A DNA stretch of 64,000 nt from Rhizobium sp. NZLR1 (lineage in GTDB: Bacteria > Pseudomonadota > Alphaproteobacteria > Rhizobiales > Rhizobiaceae), in the NCBI RefSeq assembly GCF_017357385.1, contig NZ_CP071634.1, positions 186,001 to 250,000 of the forward strand, written 5' to 3'. The notes under the pieces were generated by a model. It saw nothing but the letters and a program-made list of their open reading frames with translations, was not told the DNA's origin and did not search any database. Made by a program: the position numbers and the translations under genes. Positions 38,229-47,904 of this stretch are shown piece by piece (the first letter of the stretch is position 1; every line of letters begins with the position of its first letter).

Positions 38229-39608
38229 TTATTCCATCGCCGCGTACCAGTGATCGCGATACGCCGAGAGCCCTGGGATCTCGGTCGGCGGAACATGCGT
38301 CTCGGCACCCGATAACGGCCGGATGCCGGTGAGAAGGGCCGCGCCCTGGCTGGTGCCGGTTGTACCAGGAACGGCCATGACCTCGCGGCCGGTAAGGGCG
38401 GCAAGCAGCTTGAGATAGGTCTCGTTCAGGGCAAAAGGCCCTTCGACGATGACGGGGCCCTTGGCGCCAATCAGCCCGAGGCAGGCATCGGTCATCAAAG
38501 CGAGATAGAGGCAGGCCGTGGCATAACGCTCCTCGCGGCTTGGCTGCTCGGCGCCGATCCAGCGGCTCACCTTTCCCGGAAACGGCCCGGAACCGGGGCC
38601 GATATTGGGCAACAGCATCATGCCTTTACCGATGACAGGGCCGATCGCCGCCTGGGCCGCCTTTTCGTCGACAGGACCGATCTCGGCCGAAAGGATTTCG
38701 AATTCCCGCCCGCCCATGAAACGCGAGGAGGGAACGGCCCGGCCATAGGCATCGACATTGGCGAGCGCGTCGCGTTTTTGATCGAGATGATCGAGGTCGC
38801 CGCCGACGCCGAAATTGATGACCCAGGTGCCTGTGGAGACGACGGCGAAGGGTGCTTCCCGATGGACCAGATGCGGCAGCAGCGAGGCATTGGAATCGTG
38901 AATGCCGCAATAGACCGGCACGGGTGCTGCAAGGCCGAGCTCGGTGGCGATCTCGGGCAGGACCGGGCCGAGCGCATCGAAGGCGGAGCGGATCGGCGCC
39001 ATCAGCGCGCGAATGCCGAGCCTGTCGACCAGCGAGGAATAGTCGCCGGCCTTCGGGTTCCAGAGGTCGGTATGGCAGCCGAGCGAGGTCAGCTCATTGG
39101 CGGCGATACCGGTCAGCCGCGCCGTCCAATATTGCGCATAGGTGAGGATGGTCGCCACCCTGGCGAATTCCTCGGGAAAGGCGGTCTTCTGATGGTGCAG
39201 CTGCGCGCCGATATTGAGGCCCATCGCGAGGCGTGGGGAGAAGGTTTCGTCGAAGGCGGGACGCAAGGCCGTATAGGCATCACGGATTTCCTGCGGATAT
39301 TCGTGTTCGTAGTCGATCACAGGCATGGCGAGCGTGCCGTCCCCGCCAAGCAGCGCGGCGGCGGCGCCGTGGGTGGTGACCGAGATGGCATCGAAACCCG
39401 TTTCCCCCGCAAGCCTCTTCAGCGCATCGAGCGCAAAGGACCAAAGCGCCTCAATGTCGTAATGCGGGTAGGGACCGGTTTTGATAGCGATGTTCGGGCG
39501 CTTCAGGACGGCGATCTCGGCGCCGGTTTCGCTGTCGAGCACGACGACCTTGGCATTGGTCTTGCCGATGTCGAGAACGGCGATGCGGCGATAGGAGGTG
39601 GCGTTCAT
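38229..39608 (-). CDS. rhaK: rhamnulokinase-like FGGY carbohydrate kinase
   Basis: Start at ATG 39608 gives 459 residues and overlaps rhaU's stop by 4 bases. The N-terminal phosphate motif [13 protein letters not shown] (about 10-22) and the [12 protein letters not shown] and [10 protein letters not shown] segments mark the FGGY fold. It phosphorylates L-rhamnulose (or a rhamnose form). In R. leguminosarum RhaK is also reported to be needed for rhamnose transport. It is the last gene of rhaR-S-T-P-Q-U-K. Confidence 0.9.
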   Translation of the reverse strand: MNATSYRRIAVLDIGKTNAKVVVLDSETGAEIAVLKRPNIAIKTGPYPHYDIEALWSFALDALKRLAGETGFDAISVTTHGAAAALLGGDGTLAMPVIDYEHEYPQEIRDAYTALRPAFDETFSPRLAMGLNIGAQLHHQKTAFPEEFARVATILTYAQYWTARLTGIAANELTSLGCHTDLWNPKAGDYSSLVDRLGIRALMAPIRSAFDALGPVLPEIATELGLAAPVPVYCGIHDSNASLLPHLVHREAPFAVVSTGTWVINFGVGGDLDHLDQKRDALANVDAYGRAVPSSRFMGGREFEILSAEIGPVDEKAAQAAIGPVIGKGMMLLPNIGPGSGPFPGKVSRWIGAEQPSREERYATACLYLALMTDACLGLIGAKGPVIVEGPFALNETYLKLLAALTGREVMAVPGTTGTSQGAALLTGIRPLSGAETHVPPTEIPGLSAYRDHWYAAME

Positions 39609-39925
39609 GGCATATGGAAGAGCGTGACGAGGTCGCTTTGCACCGGCGAATTGTCCGGGTTGGTCGCCATGATATCGGCCATGTGCGCCCACCATTTCTT
39701 CATGACGGGATGCTCCGGCAGGCTTGCCATGGTGTGATCGGCGGGCCGCGTCAACACGCCAAACAGCGTGTTGGTCTCGCGGTCAAGATGGATGGAATAG
39801 TCGCTGGCGCCCGACCTATGCAGGAGATCGACCAATTCCGGCCAGATTTCGTCATGCCGCTTGCGGTATTCGGCTTCCATGCCGGGATTGAGCTGCATCT
39901 TGAAGGCGTGTTTTTCTCTGGTCAT
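39605..39925 (-). CDS. rhaU: L-rhamnose mutarotase
   Basis: A 106-residue protein of the RhaM/RhaU family: [44 protein letters not shown] and [15 protein letters not shown]. It interconverts rhamnose anomers. Start and stop overlap neighbouring genes by 4 bases on both sides. The order U then K matches the R. leguminosarum locus. Confidence 0.92.
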   Translation of the reverse strand: MTREKHAFKMQLNPGMEAEYRKRHDEIWPELVDLLHRSGASDYSIHLDRETNTLFGVLTRPADHTMASLPEHPVMKKWWAHMADIMATNPDNSPVQSDLVTLFHMP

Positions 39926-40929
39926 CGGGAGCTCATGAGCTTGACGCGGCGGGCGATGATCGGGATGGCGATGGTGATGATCAAAAGCAGGCCGATGAAG
40001 ATCGACATGACGATGCCGGGCACGTTCAACAGGCCAAGGCCGAAGGTGACGAGACCCATGACGAAGGCGGCGATGACGACGCCGCCTATCGTGCCGGAGC
40101 CGCCGAGGATCGAGATACCGCCGAGCACGACCATGGTGACGACTTCGAGCTCCCAGCCTTGGGCAATCGACGGCCGGGTCGAGCCGAGGCGCGAGGTCAG
40201 GCAGACGGCGGCCACCCCGCTCATGACGCCGGTCAGCAGGAAAAGGATGAATTTGACGCGCTCGACCGGGATGCCGGAGAAGCGGGCAGCGAAATCATTG
40301 TTGCCGATCGCATAGACCTGCCGGCCGAAATTCGTCGCGTGCAGCAGGATGGCGAACAGGATCGCCAGCACGAAGAACAGCACGAATTCGAAAGAGAATA
40401 CCCAGACGACATAGCCCTGGCCGAAATAGGCAAAGTCGGCCGGGTATTTGCCATAGGCCTGGTCGCCAAGCACGATATAGGAAATGCCGCGGAAAAGGCT
40501 CATCGTGCCGATGGTGACGACGATAGACGGCAGTTTCAGTACCGAGACCAGCACGCCGTTAAAGGTGCCGCAGGCAAGGCCGGTACCGATGCCGATCAGA
40601 ACCAGGCCCGGTGTGCCGATGCCGGCTTGCGCTGCGGCCCCCATCGCCGTCGAGGCGAGCGCGATGATCGCGGCGACCGAGAGGTCGATCTCGCCCGATA
40701 TGACGAGCAGCGCCATGGCAAAGGCGATCATTGCCTTTTCGGTGAAGTTGAAGGTGGCGTCCGAAAGATTCCAGGCGTCGAGGAAATAGGGCGAGGCCAG
40801 GGAATTGAAGATGAAGATCAGGATCGCGACGGCAAAGAGCAGCACTTCCCAGCTCGCGGCGATGCGGCGGAAGGGCGTGCCGAGCCGGTCGGGGATGACC
40901 CGCTTTTCGCGCGTGGGCACGGTGCTCAT
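39922..40929 (-). CDS. rhaQ: rhamnose ABC transporter permease RhaQ
   Basis: A 335-residue CUT2-type permease with multiple membrane helices and conserved [21 protein letters not shown] and [20 protein letters not shown]. It pairs with RhaP. Both ends overlap neighbours by 4 bases (rhaP and rhaU), so the block P-Q-U-K is translationally coupled. Confidence 0.92.
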   Translation of the reverse strand: MSTVPTREKRVIPDRLGTPFRRIAASWEVLLFAVAILIFIFNSLASPYFLDAWNLSDATFNFTEKAMIAFAMALLVISGEIDLSVAAIIALASTAMGAAAQAGIGTPGLVLIGIGTGLACGTFNGVLVSVLKLPSIVVTIGTMSLFRGISYIVLGDQAYGKYPADFAYFGQGYVVWVFSFEFVLFFVLAILFAILLHATNFGRQVYAIGNNDFAARFSGIPVERVKFILFLLTGVMSGVAAVCLTSRLGSTRPSIAQGWELEVVTMVVLGGISILGGSGTIGGVVIAAFVMGLVTFGLGLLNVPGIVMSIFIGLLLIITIAIPIIARRVKLMSSR

Positions 40930-41927
40930 GCTGCGGCCTCCGTTCTGATCTCGGCTGCGGCGCGGTCGCGCAGGATGATGCGGCCGCGGTTGCGCTCGCG
41001 CCGGGCGTTGAAGACGACGGCGAGAATGATGACGGTTCCGGAGATCGCCATCTGGGTGAAGGGTGAAATACCGATGACCGGCAGCGCATTCTTGATGACG
41101 CCGAGGAAGAGTGCGCCGAGCACGGTGCCGGCGACCGAGCCGACGCCGCCGGCAATCGAGATGCCGCCGATGACGCAGGCCGCGACGCTGTCGAGCTCGA
41201 AACCGTTGGCGATATCCACATAGGCGACGGCATAACGAGACACCCAGAGATAGCTTGAAAGCCCGGCGAGCGCGCCTGACAGGACGAAGGCGAGGAATTT
41301 GGTCCAGCCGGTATCGATGCCGGCATAGACGGCCGCGGTAGGATTGCCGCCGGTCGCATAGGCCGAGCGGCCGAACTGGGTATATCTGAGCAACACATAC
41401 ATCAACAGTACGATGATGATGCCGACCCAGCCGAGGACGGGCAGGCCGAGGATCGGCGTGCGCGGCACCGACAGGAAGACCGGCGTCATCTGATGGGCGT
41501 TGACCCAGGCGCCGCCCGAGAGCACGAAAGCCATACCGCGATAGATAGTCAGCGTGCCGAGTGTGACGACGATCGGCGGGATTTCCAGCGCCCAGACGAG
41601 AAAGCCGTTGATGGCGCCGAGACAGGCGCCGATGACGATCGCCGCAAGGATGAGGACGACGAGCGGCAGATCGGGATAGGCGGCATTCATCATCGCGATC
41701 GCCATACCGGTGAAGGCGAGATTGGCGGCGACCGACAGATCGATCGATTTCGTCAGAATGACCGTCATCTGCGCCAGCGCCAGGATGATCAGGATCGAGG
41801 TATCGTTGAAAATGCCGGCGAGATTGTCCGGCGTTGCGAAATCCGTAGCCCGCGTCGAAAAGATCGCAATCATCACCACAATGATGAGGAACAGCAGGGT
41901 TTCGCGTTTTCTGATCAGTCTTGCCAT
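40926..41927 (-). CDS. rhaP: rhamnose ABC transporter permease RhaP
   Basis: A 333-residue CUT2-type permease: TVILTKSIDLSVAANLAFTGM and GGISIAGGVGSVAGTVLGALF. A hydrophilic C-terminus ends RTEAAA. It starts 24 bases after the rhaT stop and overlaps rhaQ by 4 bases. Confidence 0.92.
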   Translation of the reverse strand: MARLIRKRETLLFLIIVVMIAIFSTRATDFATPDNLAGIFNDTSILIILALAQMTVILTKSIDLSVAANLAFTGMAIAMMNAAYPDLPLVVLILAAIVIGACLGAINGFLVWALEIPPIVVTLGTLTIYRGMAFVLSGGAWVNAHQMTPVFLSVPRTPILGLPVLGWVGIIIVLLMYVLLRYTQFGRSAYATGGNPTAAVYAGIDTGWTKFLAFVLSGALAGLSSYLWVSRYAVAYVDIANGFELDSVAACVIGGISIAGGVGSVAGTVLGALFLGVIKNALPVIGISPFTQMAISGTVIILAVVFNARRERNRGRIILRDRAAAEIRTEAAA

Positions 41928-41951
41928 GCTCTTACCTTATGCATTGTGGCC

Positions 41952-43487
41952 TCACGCATTGCCGGTGGCGGCGCGCACCAGCGCTTCCGGCGACAGCTCG
42001 GCGCGTTCGAAAATGCCGGCGGCCAGCCCTTCCTTCATCACCAGAACGCGGTCCGACATGCCGATGATCTCCGGCAGTTCCGACGAGACCATGATGATCG
42101 ACAGGCCTTCGGCAGCGAGTTCGCTGATAAAGCCGTGCACGGCGGCCTTCGAGCCGATGTCGATGCCCTTGGTGGGTTCATCGAGGATGATCACCTTCGG
42201 CGACGTCGCCAGCCACTTGCCGATGACCACCTTCTGCTGGTTGCCGCCCGACAGCGTGCCGACAGGCACGGAAAGGGCGGCGGCACGCAGATCCAGCCGC
42301 TCGGCATATTTGCGCGCCAGCGCAAATTCTTCTGCCGCTCTGAGGAAGCCGCGGCGTGAGGTGCGGGCGAGCGAAGGCAGCGTCATGTTCTGGAAGATCG
42401 GCATCGGCAGCGCCAGCCCGTGGCGGCCGCGCTCCTCCGGCACGTAGACGATGCCGGCCCGGATGGCGTCCTGCGGCGAATGGATGGCGACCTCACGGCC
42501 TTCGAGAATCATCGTGCCGGAGAGCGGCCTGGTGATGCCGAACAGCGATTGCGACAGTTCCGAACGGCCGGCGCCGATCAGACCGTATACGCCGAGAATC
42601 TCGCCCTTGCGCAGGGTGAAGGAAATGTCGCGGAATTCGGTGCGATGGCTGTAATTGCGGATCTCCAGAACCGGGCCGCCGATAGCGACATCGATCTTCG
42701 GAAAGGCGTTCTCGACGTCGCGGCCGACCATCATCCGGACGATCTCGTCCTGCGGCGTTTCCTTGAGCCGGCCCTGGCCGATGGCGCGGCCGTCGCGGAA
42801 GACGACGAAATCATCGGCGATTTCGTAAACCTCGTCGAATTTGTGGCTGATGAAGAGGATCGCCTTGCCCTGTTCCTTCAGGCTCCGGACGATGCGGAAG
42901 AGATCGTCGATCTCCTTGCGGGAAAGAGCGGCCGTCGGCTCGTCCATGATGACGATGCGGGCCTCGATCGACAGAGCGCGGGCGATCGCCACCAGGTGGC
43001 GCTGCGCAATGGAGAGGTCTTTGAGCCGGATCGTCGGGTCGATATTGCTTTCGAGCGCGGTGAGCAGCGCCTTCGAGCGGCTGTTCATCGCCTGCCAGTC
43101 GATGGTTCGAAAACGGGTGCTCGGCGCGTGGCCGAGGAAGATGTTTTCGGCAACCGTCAGCTCGTCGAAAAGCACGGTTTCCTGATGGATGGCGGTGACG
43201 CCGGCATCGATCGCCGCCTGGGCGCTGGCAAAGGTCACCGGCCGGCCGTCGACCAGGATCTCGCCTTCGTTCGGCCGGTAGATGCCGGTCAGGATCTTGA
43301 CGAGCGTCGATTTGCCGGCGCCGTTTTCGCCGATCAGCGCCGTCACCGTGCCGGGGTGGAGCGCGATGCTGACATTGTCGAGCGCCTTCACGCCCGGAAA
43401 GATCTGGGAGATGCCGCGCATTTCCAGAATGGCGGGCGCATCGCCGGTTTTGCTGTCCGTGGCGGTTTGTTGAAAGGCGGCGTTCAT
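41952..43487 (-). CDS. rhaT: rhamnose ABC transporter ATPase RhaT, tandem ATPase domains
   Basis: A 511-residue CUT2 ATPase with two ABC halves. The first has Walker A GENGAGKSTL (about 53-62) and MDEPTAALS; the second has the degenerate GLIGAGRSEL (about 290) and LSGGNQQKVVIGKWL. Such RbsA-like proteins drive the two permeases. The gene lies 74 bases after rhaS, with a GC-rich hairpin between. Confidence 0.94.
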   Translation of the reverse strand: MNAAFQQTATDSKTGDAPAILEMRGISQIFPGVKALDNVSIALHPGTVTALIGENGAGKSTLVKILTGIYRPNEGEILVDGRPVTFASAQAAIDAGVTAIHQETVLFDELTVAENIFLGHAPSTRFRTIDWQAMNSRSKALLTALESNIDPTIRLKDLSIAQRHLVAIARALSIEARIVIMDEPTAALSRKEIDDLFRIVRSLKEQGKAILFISHKFDEVYEIADDFVVFRDGRAIGQGRLKETPQDEIVRMMVGRDVENAFPKIDVAIGGPVLEIRNYSHRTEFRDISFTLRKGEILGVYGLIGAGRSELSQSLFGITRPLSGTMILEGREVAIHSPQDAIRAGIVYVPEERGRHGLALPMPIFQNMTLPSLARTSRRGFLRAAEEFALARKYAERLDLRAAALSVPVGTLSGGNQQKVVIGKWLATSPKVIILDEPTKGIDIGSKAAVHGFISELAAEGLSIIMVSSELPEIIGMSDRVLVMKEGLAAGIFERAELSPEALVRAATGNA

Positions 43488-43516
43488 CAGATTTCTACCA
43501 GTGTCGAATGGGAAAT

Positions 43517-43540
43517 CCCGGCGGCTTGAAGGCCGCCGGG
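43517..43540 (-). promoter_or_regulatory. intercistronic hairpin between rhaS and rhaT
   Basis: CCCGGCGGC (43517-43525) pairs perfectly with GCCGCCGGG (43532-43540) around a 6-base loop. In the gene direction (minus) no U-run follows; the T-run lies on the other side. It fits a stabilising 3' end for the abundant binding-protein message, allowing less rhaT than rhaS (inference). Confidence 0.6.
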
Positions 43541-43561
43541 TTTTTCTGTGTTTGCTCCGGA

Positions 43562-44557
43562 TCAGAAGACCTTGGAGAACTGGTCGATGTTCGAGGCATT
43601 GTAGACGAAGGGATCAGCCATGGCGGCTTCGCCGTTGTCGCCGATCTTGATTTTGCCCATGCGGCCGGCAGTGATTTCGCTGCCCGGCTTGCCGTCGGCG
43701 TCACCCTTGACGAGGTGATAGGCGATCTGGGCTGCGGAATAGCCGAGGTCGATCGGGTTCCAGATGGCGAATTCCTTGGTGGCGCCCGACTTGATCGCGC
43801 CGGCCATTTCGGACGGCAGGCCGAGACCGGTGACGTAGACCTTGCCGACAAGGCCCTTGTCTTCGACGACCTTGGAGGCGGCGAGAACGCCGACTGTCGT
43901 CGGAGCGACGATGACCTTGACGTTCGGGTTCGATTTCAGCAGGCCTTCGGCTTCACGATAGGACTTGTCCGAGAGATCGTCGCCATAAACCGTGGTGACG
44001 AGGTTGAGGCCCGGGAAATCCTTGAGCTGCTTCTTCATCTGGTCGATCCAGATGTTCTGGTTGGTCGAGGTGGTCGTTGCCGACAGGATGGCGAAGTCAC
44101 CCCTGCCGCCGTCGAGGTGGTCCTTGACGAGCGTCAGGCACATCTTGCCGATCAGCTCGTTGGACGACGGGTTCAGCTGCAGGATACGGCCTTCCGGCGC
44201 GACGCCGGAATCCCAGGAGATGACCTTGATGCCGCGCTGGGCAGCCTTCTTCAGCGCCGGAACGAGCGCATCGGGATCGTTGGCAGAGACGGCGATGGCG
44301 TCGACTCCCTGGGCGATCAGCGAGTTGATGACTTCGATCTGGCCTTCGGCCGTCGTCGACGTCGGACCGGTGTAGATGACCTCAACGCCGCCGAGTTCCT
44401 TGGCGGCTTCCTGGGCGCCCTTGTTGGCGGCGTCGAAGAAGCCGTTGCCGAGCGACTTCACGACCAGGCCGATCTTGATGTCCTTGGCGCTTGCAGTGCC
44501 GGCCATCATGGCGACGGCGAGCGCTACACTGAGCGCAAGTGTCTTTGCGAGTTTCAT
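43562..44557 (-). CDS. rhaS: rhamnose periplasmic binding protein RhaS
   Basis: A 331-residue CUT2 binding protein with a signal peptide (cleaved after TASA) and conserved IKIGLVVKSLGNGFFDAANKGA, GVDAIAVSANDPDAL and KVYVTGLGLPSEM. A strong GGGAGGAAAG ribosome site precedes the start. It delivers rhamnose to RhaTPQ. Confidence 0.93.
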   Translation of the reverse strand: MKLAKTLALSVALAVAMMAGTASAKDIKIGLVVKSLGNGFFDAANKGAQEAAKELGGVEVIYTGPTSTTAEGQIEVINSLIAQGVDAIAVSANDPDALVPALKKAAQRGIKVISWDSGVAPEGRILQLNPSSNELIGKMCLTLVKDHLDGGRGDFAILSATTTSTNQNIWIDQMKKQLKDFPGLNLVTTVYGDDLSDKSYREAEGLLKSNPNVKVIVAPTTVGVLAASKVVEDKGLVGKVYVTGLGLPSEMAGAIKSGATKEFAIWNPIDLGYSAAQIAYHLVKGDADGKPGSEITAGRMGKIKIGDNGEAAMADPFVYNASNIDQFSKVF

Positions 44558-44603
44558 GTACTTTCCTCCCTTAAAGATTAGACTTCCACACCTCGGCGGC
44601 GCC

Positions 44604-45416
44604 TCATGCGACCGACGAGGAATCCTCCCTCACACCCTGGGCCACCGGGCTGGCGACAACGAGCCGGACGCCGGCATTCTCGACCATGCGAGCTGCCTCG
44701 TCCGAAATCGCGTCATCAGTGATGATCACAGAAACGCGGTCGAGCGCGCAGAGAATGAGGCTCGACCGGCGATTGAATTTGCTTGAATCGGCCATGACGA
44801 CGAGTTCGTCGGCCTGGTGCATCAGCTTCTGCTCACTCTGAATGATGAGCGCATCCGCCTCCATGATGCCAAGCGGGCCGACGCCTTGGGCGCCGATGAA
44901 CATGCGCCGCGCATAAAAATTGCGGATCGCGTCATTGTCGAAAGGCGACAGGATCAGGCTTTGCTCGCGATAGATCGCGCCGCCCGGCACCGTCACCGTG
45001 TTTTTGGAATGCTTCACCAGATGTTCGGCGATCGCGAAAGAATTGGTCATGACCTGCAAGCGATGGCCGGCCATGTAATGCACCATCTGGAAGGTGGTCG
45101 TGCCGCCATTGATAATGATGGCGTCGCCGGCTTCGCAGAGTTCGACGGCTGCGCGGGCAATTGCACGTTTTTTATCGATGTTGACTGATTCTGACACCCG
45201 GAAGGGCCGGCCGGCAAGATTGCCGAGCTGCGGCGGATGCACAGCCTCCGCACCGCCGCGGACGCGGCGGATCTTGCCCTGAACATGAAGGGCCGCAATG
45301 TCGCGCCGGATTGTCGCTTCAGAAGCTTCCGTCAGCTCGGAAATGTCCTGGATCGTCACGACGGACTTTTCCTGAACGGCGCTTAAGATAATGCGGTGGC
45401 GTTCGCGTTCATGCAT
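44604..45416 (-). CDS. rhaR: DeoR-family rhamnose regulator RhaR
   Basis: Start at ATG 45416 (MHERERHRII) has a GGAGGAG ribosome site and gives 270 residues; the alternative upstream start would fall inside the predicted promoter. The DeoR helix-turn-helix (residues about 5-58: VTIQDISELTEASEATIRRDIAAL) is followed by the sugar-phosphate-sensing domain (IINGGTTTFQMVHYM). It regulates the divergent rha operons, in line with the symmetrical operator at 45461-45533. Confidence 0.92.
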   Translation of the reverse strand: MHERERHRIILSAVQEKSVVTIQDISELTEASEATIRRDIAALHVQGKIRRVRGGAEAVHPPQLGNLAGRPFRVSESVNIDKKRAIARAAVELCEAGDAIIINGGTTTFQMVHYMAGHRLQVMTNSFAIAEHLVKHSKNTVTVPGGAIYREQSLILSPFDNDAIRNFYARRMFIGAQGVGPLGIMEADALIIQSEQKLMHQADELVVMADSSKFNRRSSLILCALDRVSVIITDDAISDEAARMVENAGVRLVVASPVAQGVREDSSSVA

Positions 45417-45460
45417 GGGGCTCCTCCTCTGGTCATATTTATTTCGCATCCGTTAATGCC

Positions 45461-45533
45461 TGTCAATCACAAACGATCATAAATTTTCATATTGCGATGC
45501 AGCATAATCGATTATGATCGTTTTCGATTGACA
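45461..45533. promoter_or_regulatory. symmetrical operator and divergent promoters of the rha locus
   Basis: Two inverted 22-base sites match at 20 of 22 positions: 45461-45482 (starts TGTCAATC, ends AAACGATCATAA) and 45512-45533 in reverse. They are separated by 29 bases. The outer ends of both sites are -35 boxes (TTGACA at 45528-45533 on plus, and on minus at 45466-45461). Plausible -10 boxes follow: CGATAC at 45551-45556 for rhaD and an AT-rich hexamer near 45437-45443 for rhaR. A DeoR-type repressor bound here would block both promoters. Confidence 0.8.
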
Positions 45534-45613
45534 AGCGCACTTTTGATGCGCGATACCGTGAGCGAAAGGGCCCGCTGATCGCGGCGCCTCACGAGCCTAT
45601 ATGGGAGGATGAT

Positions 45614-47710
45614 ATGGCGGCGAACGTCCGGCTTCTGGATAACCGGTGGGATGATGCTTATGCGGCAGGCCTCGATGAGCCCGGCAAGCTGCTCTATCGC
45701 TCCAACCTGCTCGGCGCCGACAAGCGCATCACCAATTACGGCGGCGGCAACACCTCTGCGAAGGTGATGGAAACCGACCCGCTGACCGGCGGCAAGGCGA
45801 AGATTCTCTGGGTCAAGGGTTCGGGCGGCGACGTCGGCACGATCAAGCTCGACGGTTTCGCCACCCTCTACCAGGACAAGCTGGAATCGCTGAAAGGCAT
45901 CTACAAGGGTGTCGAGGACGAAGACCGCATGGTCGGTTTCTTGCCGCACTGCACCTTCAATCTGAATGGTCGCGCCGCCTCGATCGACACGCCGCTGCAC
46001 GGTTTCGTACCTTTTACCCATGTCGACCACATGCATCCCGATGCGATCATCGCGATTGCCGCCTCGAAGAATTCCAGAGAATTGACGCAGCAGGTGTTCG
46101 GTGACGAGATCGGCTGGCTGCCATGGCGTCGCCCGGGCTTCCAGCTCGGCCTCGACCTTGGCGCTTTCGTCGCCGCCAACCCGAATGCCAAGGGTGTCGT
46201 GCTCGAAAGCCACGGCCTGTTCACCTGGGCTGATGATGCCAAGGCCTGCTACGAGCTGACCCTCGATATCATCAACAAGGCGATCGTCTGGTTTGCCGAA
46301 AAGACCGAGGGCAAGACGATTTTCGGCGGTGCCGTCGCCCAGAGCCTGGCCGTCTCCGAGCGCCGCGCCATCGCCGCCCGGCTGATGCCGGAAATCCGCG
46401 GTCGCATCGGCAAGCAGGAGCGCAAGCTCGGACATTTCGACGATCAGGACGCCGTGCTGGAATTCGTCAATTCCCGGGATCTGCGGCCGCTCGGCGCGCT
46501 CGGCACCAGCTGCCCGGATCATTTTCTGCGCACCAAGATCCGCCCGCTGATCGTCGATTTCGACCCTGAAAAGCCGGATGTCGAAGCGATCGTTGCCGGT
46601 CTCGACCAGGCGCTGGAGGATTACCGCGCCGATTACGCCCGCTATTATAACGACTGCAAGCATGACAATTCGCCCGCCATGCGCGACGCCAATCCGGTCA
46701 TCTTTCTCGTTCCCGGCGTCGGCATGCTGTCCTTTGCCCGCGACAAGGCGACGGCCCGCATTGCCAGCGAATTCTACGTCAACGCCATCAACGTCATGCG
46801 CGGCGCCTCGACGGTCTCGGAATATCAGGGCCTGCCGGAACAGGAAGCCTTCGATATCGAATACTGGCTGCTCGAAGAGGCCAAGCTGCAGCGCATGCCG
46901 AAGCCGAAGAGCCTTGCCGGCCGGGTGGCCTTCGTCACCGGTGGCGCCGGCGGCATCGGCCGGGCGACGGCCGCACGTCTCGTCGGCGAAGGCGCTTGCG
47001 TCGTGCTTGCCGATATCGACCAGGCGGCGCTCGAGGGCACCGAAGCCGATTTCGTCAAGAAGTTTGGCGCCGATGCGGTGCGCAGCGTTCGCCTCGACGT
47101 CACCAAGGAAGATGCGGTGATCGCCTCCTTCACGGAAGCCTGTGTCGAATTCGGCGGCATCGATATTCTCGTCTCGAATGCCGGCATTGCCTCGTCTGCG
47201 CCGATCGAAGCCACCGAGCTTGCGACGTGGAACCGCAATATCGATATTCTCGCGACCGGCTATTTCCTGGTTTCGCGCGAAGCCTTCCGCCTGTTCCGCC
47301 GTCAGGCGCTCGGCGGCAACATCGTTTTCGTCGCCTCGAAAAACGGCCTTGCCGCCTCGCCGAATGCGTCTGCCTATTGCGCCGCAAAGGCTGCCGAAAT
47401 CCATCTCGCCCGTTGCCTGGCGCTGGAGGGTGCGGATGCCGGCATCCGCGTCAACACCGTCAACCCGGATGCGGTGCTGCGTGGTTCGAAGATCTGGAGC
47501 GGCGAATGGCGCGAACAGCGCGCCGCCTCCTCCAAGATCGAGGTTGACGATCTCGAGGAACATTACCGCAAGCGTTCGATGCTGAAACTGAACGTGTTTC
47601 CGGAGGATATCGCCGAGGCGATCTACTTCCTGGCCTCGGACCTTTCGGCGAAATCGACCGGCAACATTATCAACGTCGATGCCGGCAACGTACAGAGTTT
47701 TACGCGGTAA
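45614..47710 (+). CDS. rhaD: bifunctional rhamnulose-1-phosphate aldolase / short-chain dehydrogenase
   Basis: A 698-residue fusion. Residues about 1-420 form the class II aldolase part (NYGGGNTSAKV, HMHPDAIIAI metal region, VVLESHGLFTW). Residues about 430-698 form an SDR with VTGGAGGIGRATAARL, VSNAGIASSAP and the catalytic Tyr-Lys in NASAYCAAKAAE. It cleaves rhamnulose-1-phosphate to DHAP and L-lactaldehyde and probably oxidises the lactaldehyde. A GGGAGGATGAT ribosome site precedes the start. Confidence 0.94.
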   Translation: MAANVRLLDNRWDDAYAAGLDEPGKLLYRSNLLGADKRITNYGGGNTSAKVMETDPLTGGKAKILWVKGSGGDVGTIKLDGFATLYQDKLESLKGIYKGVEDEDRMVGFLPHCTFNLNGRAASIDTPLHGFVPFTHVDHMHPDAIIAIAASKNSRELTQQVFGDEIGWLPWRRPGFQLGLDLGAFVAANPNAKGVVLESHGLFTWADDAKACYELTLDIINKAIVWFAEKTEGKTIFGGAVAQSLAVSERRAIAARLMPEIRGRIGKQERKLGHFDDQDAVLEFVNSRDLRPLGALGTSCPDHFLRTKIRPLIVDFDPEKPDVEAIVAGLDQALEDYRADYARYYNDCKHDNSPAMRDANPVIFLVPGVGMLSFARDKATARIASEFYVNAINVMRGASTVSEYQGLPEQEAFDIEYWLLEEAKLQRMPKPKSLAGRVAFVTGGAGGIGRATAARLVGEGACVVLADIDQAALEGTEADFVKKFGADAVRSVRLDVTKEDAVIASFTEACVEFGGIDILVSNAGIASSAPIEATELATWNRNIDILATGYFLVSREAFRLFRRQALGGNIVFVASKNGLAASPNASAYCAAKAAEIHLARCLALEGADAGIRVNTVNPDAVLRGSKIWSGEWREQRAASSKIEVDDLEEHYRKRSMLKLNVFPEDIAEAIYFLASDLSAKSTGNIINVDAGNVQSFTR

Positions 47711-47718
47711 GGCTTGGT

Positions 47719-47878
47719 CTCTTCTCCCCAGCGGGGAGAAGATGCCGGCAGGCAGATGAGGGGGACGCTGAGCGAAGCGTTGCGTGTTCTGAGCGGGAAG
47801 CGAAGAACTATGGGCGTCATGCCGTGTCGCCCCTTATCCGACCCTTCGGGCCACCTTCTCCCCGCTGGGGAGAAGGGG
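47719..47878. repeat. RIME-type repeat in the rhaD-rhaI gap
   Basis: Hairpins CTTCTCCCC-agc-GGGGAGAAG (47721-47741) and CCTTCTCCCC-gct-GGGGAGAAGG (47854-47876) bracket a spacer. The flank around 47833-47853 (TTATCCGACCCTTCGGGCC) matches the reverse of the copy at 2294-2412. It lies between two genes of the same operon, so it must be tolerated or used as an intercistronic element. Confidence 0.8.
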
Positions 47879-47904
47879 AGCAATTACAAATGTGGGAGGT
47901 AGAA

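Noticed and set aside
45512..47563. Long minus-strand frame (683 codons) opposite rhaD
   Set aside because: It mirrors rhaD codons, has no family residues, and arises from high GC third positions.
47824..47904. Upstream extension of rhaI
   Set aside because: It reads through a RIME repeat; the ATG at 47905 has a GGGAGG ribosome site and matches the family N-terminus.
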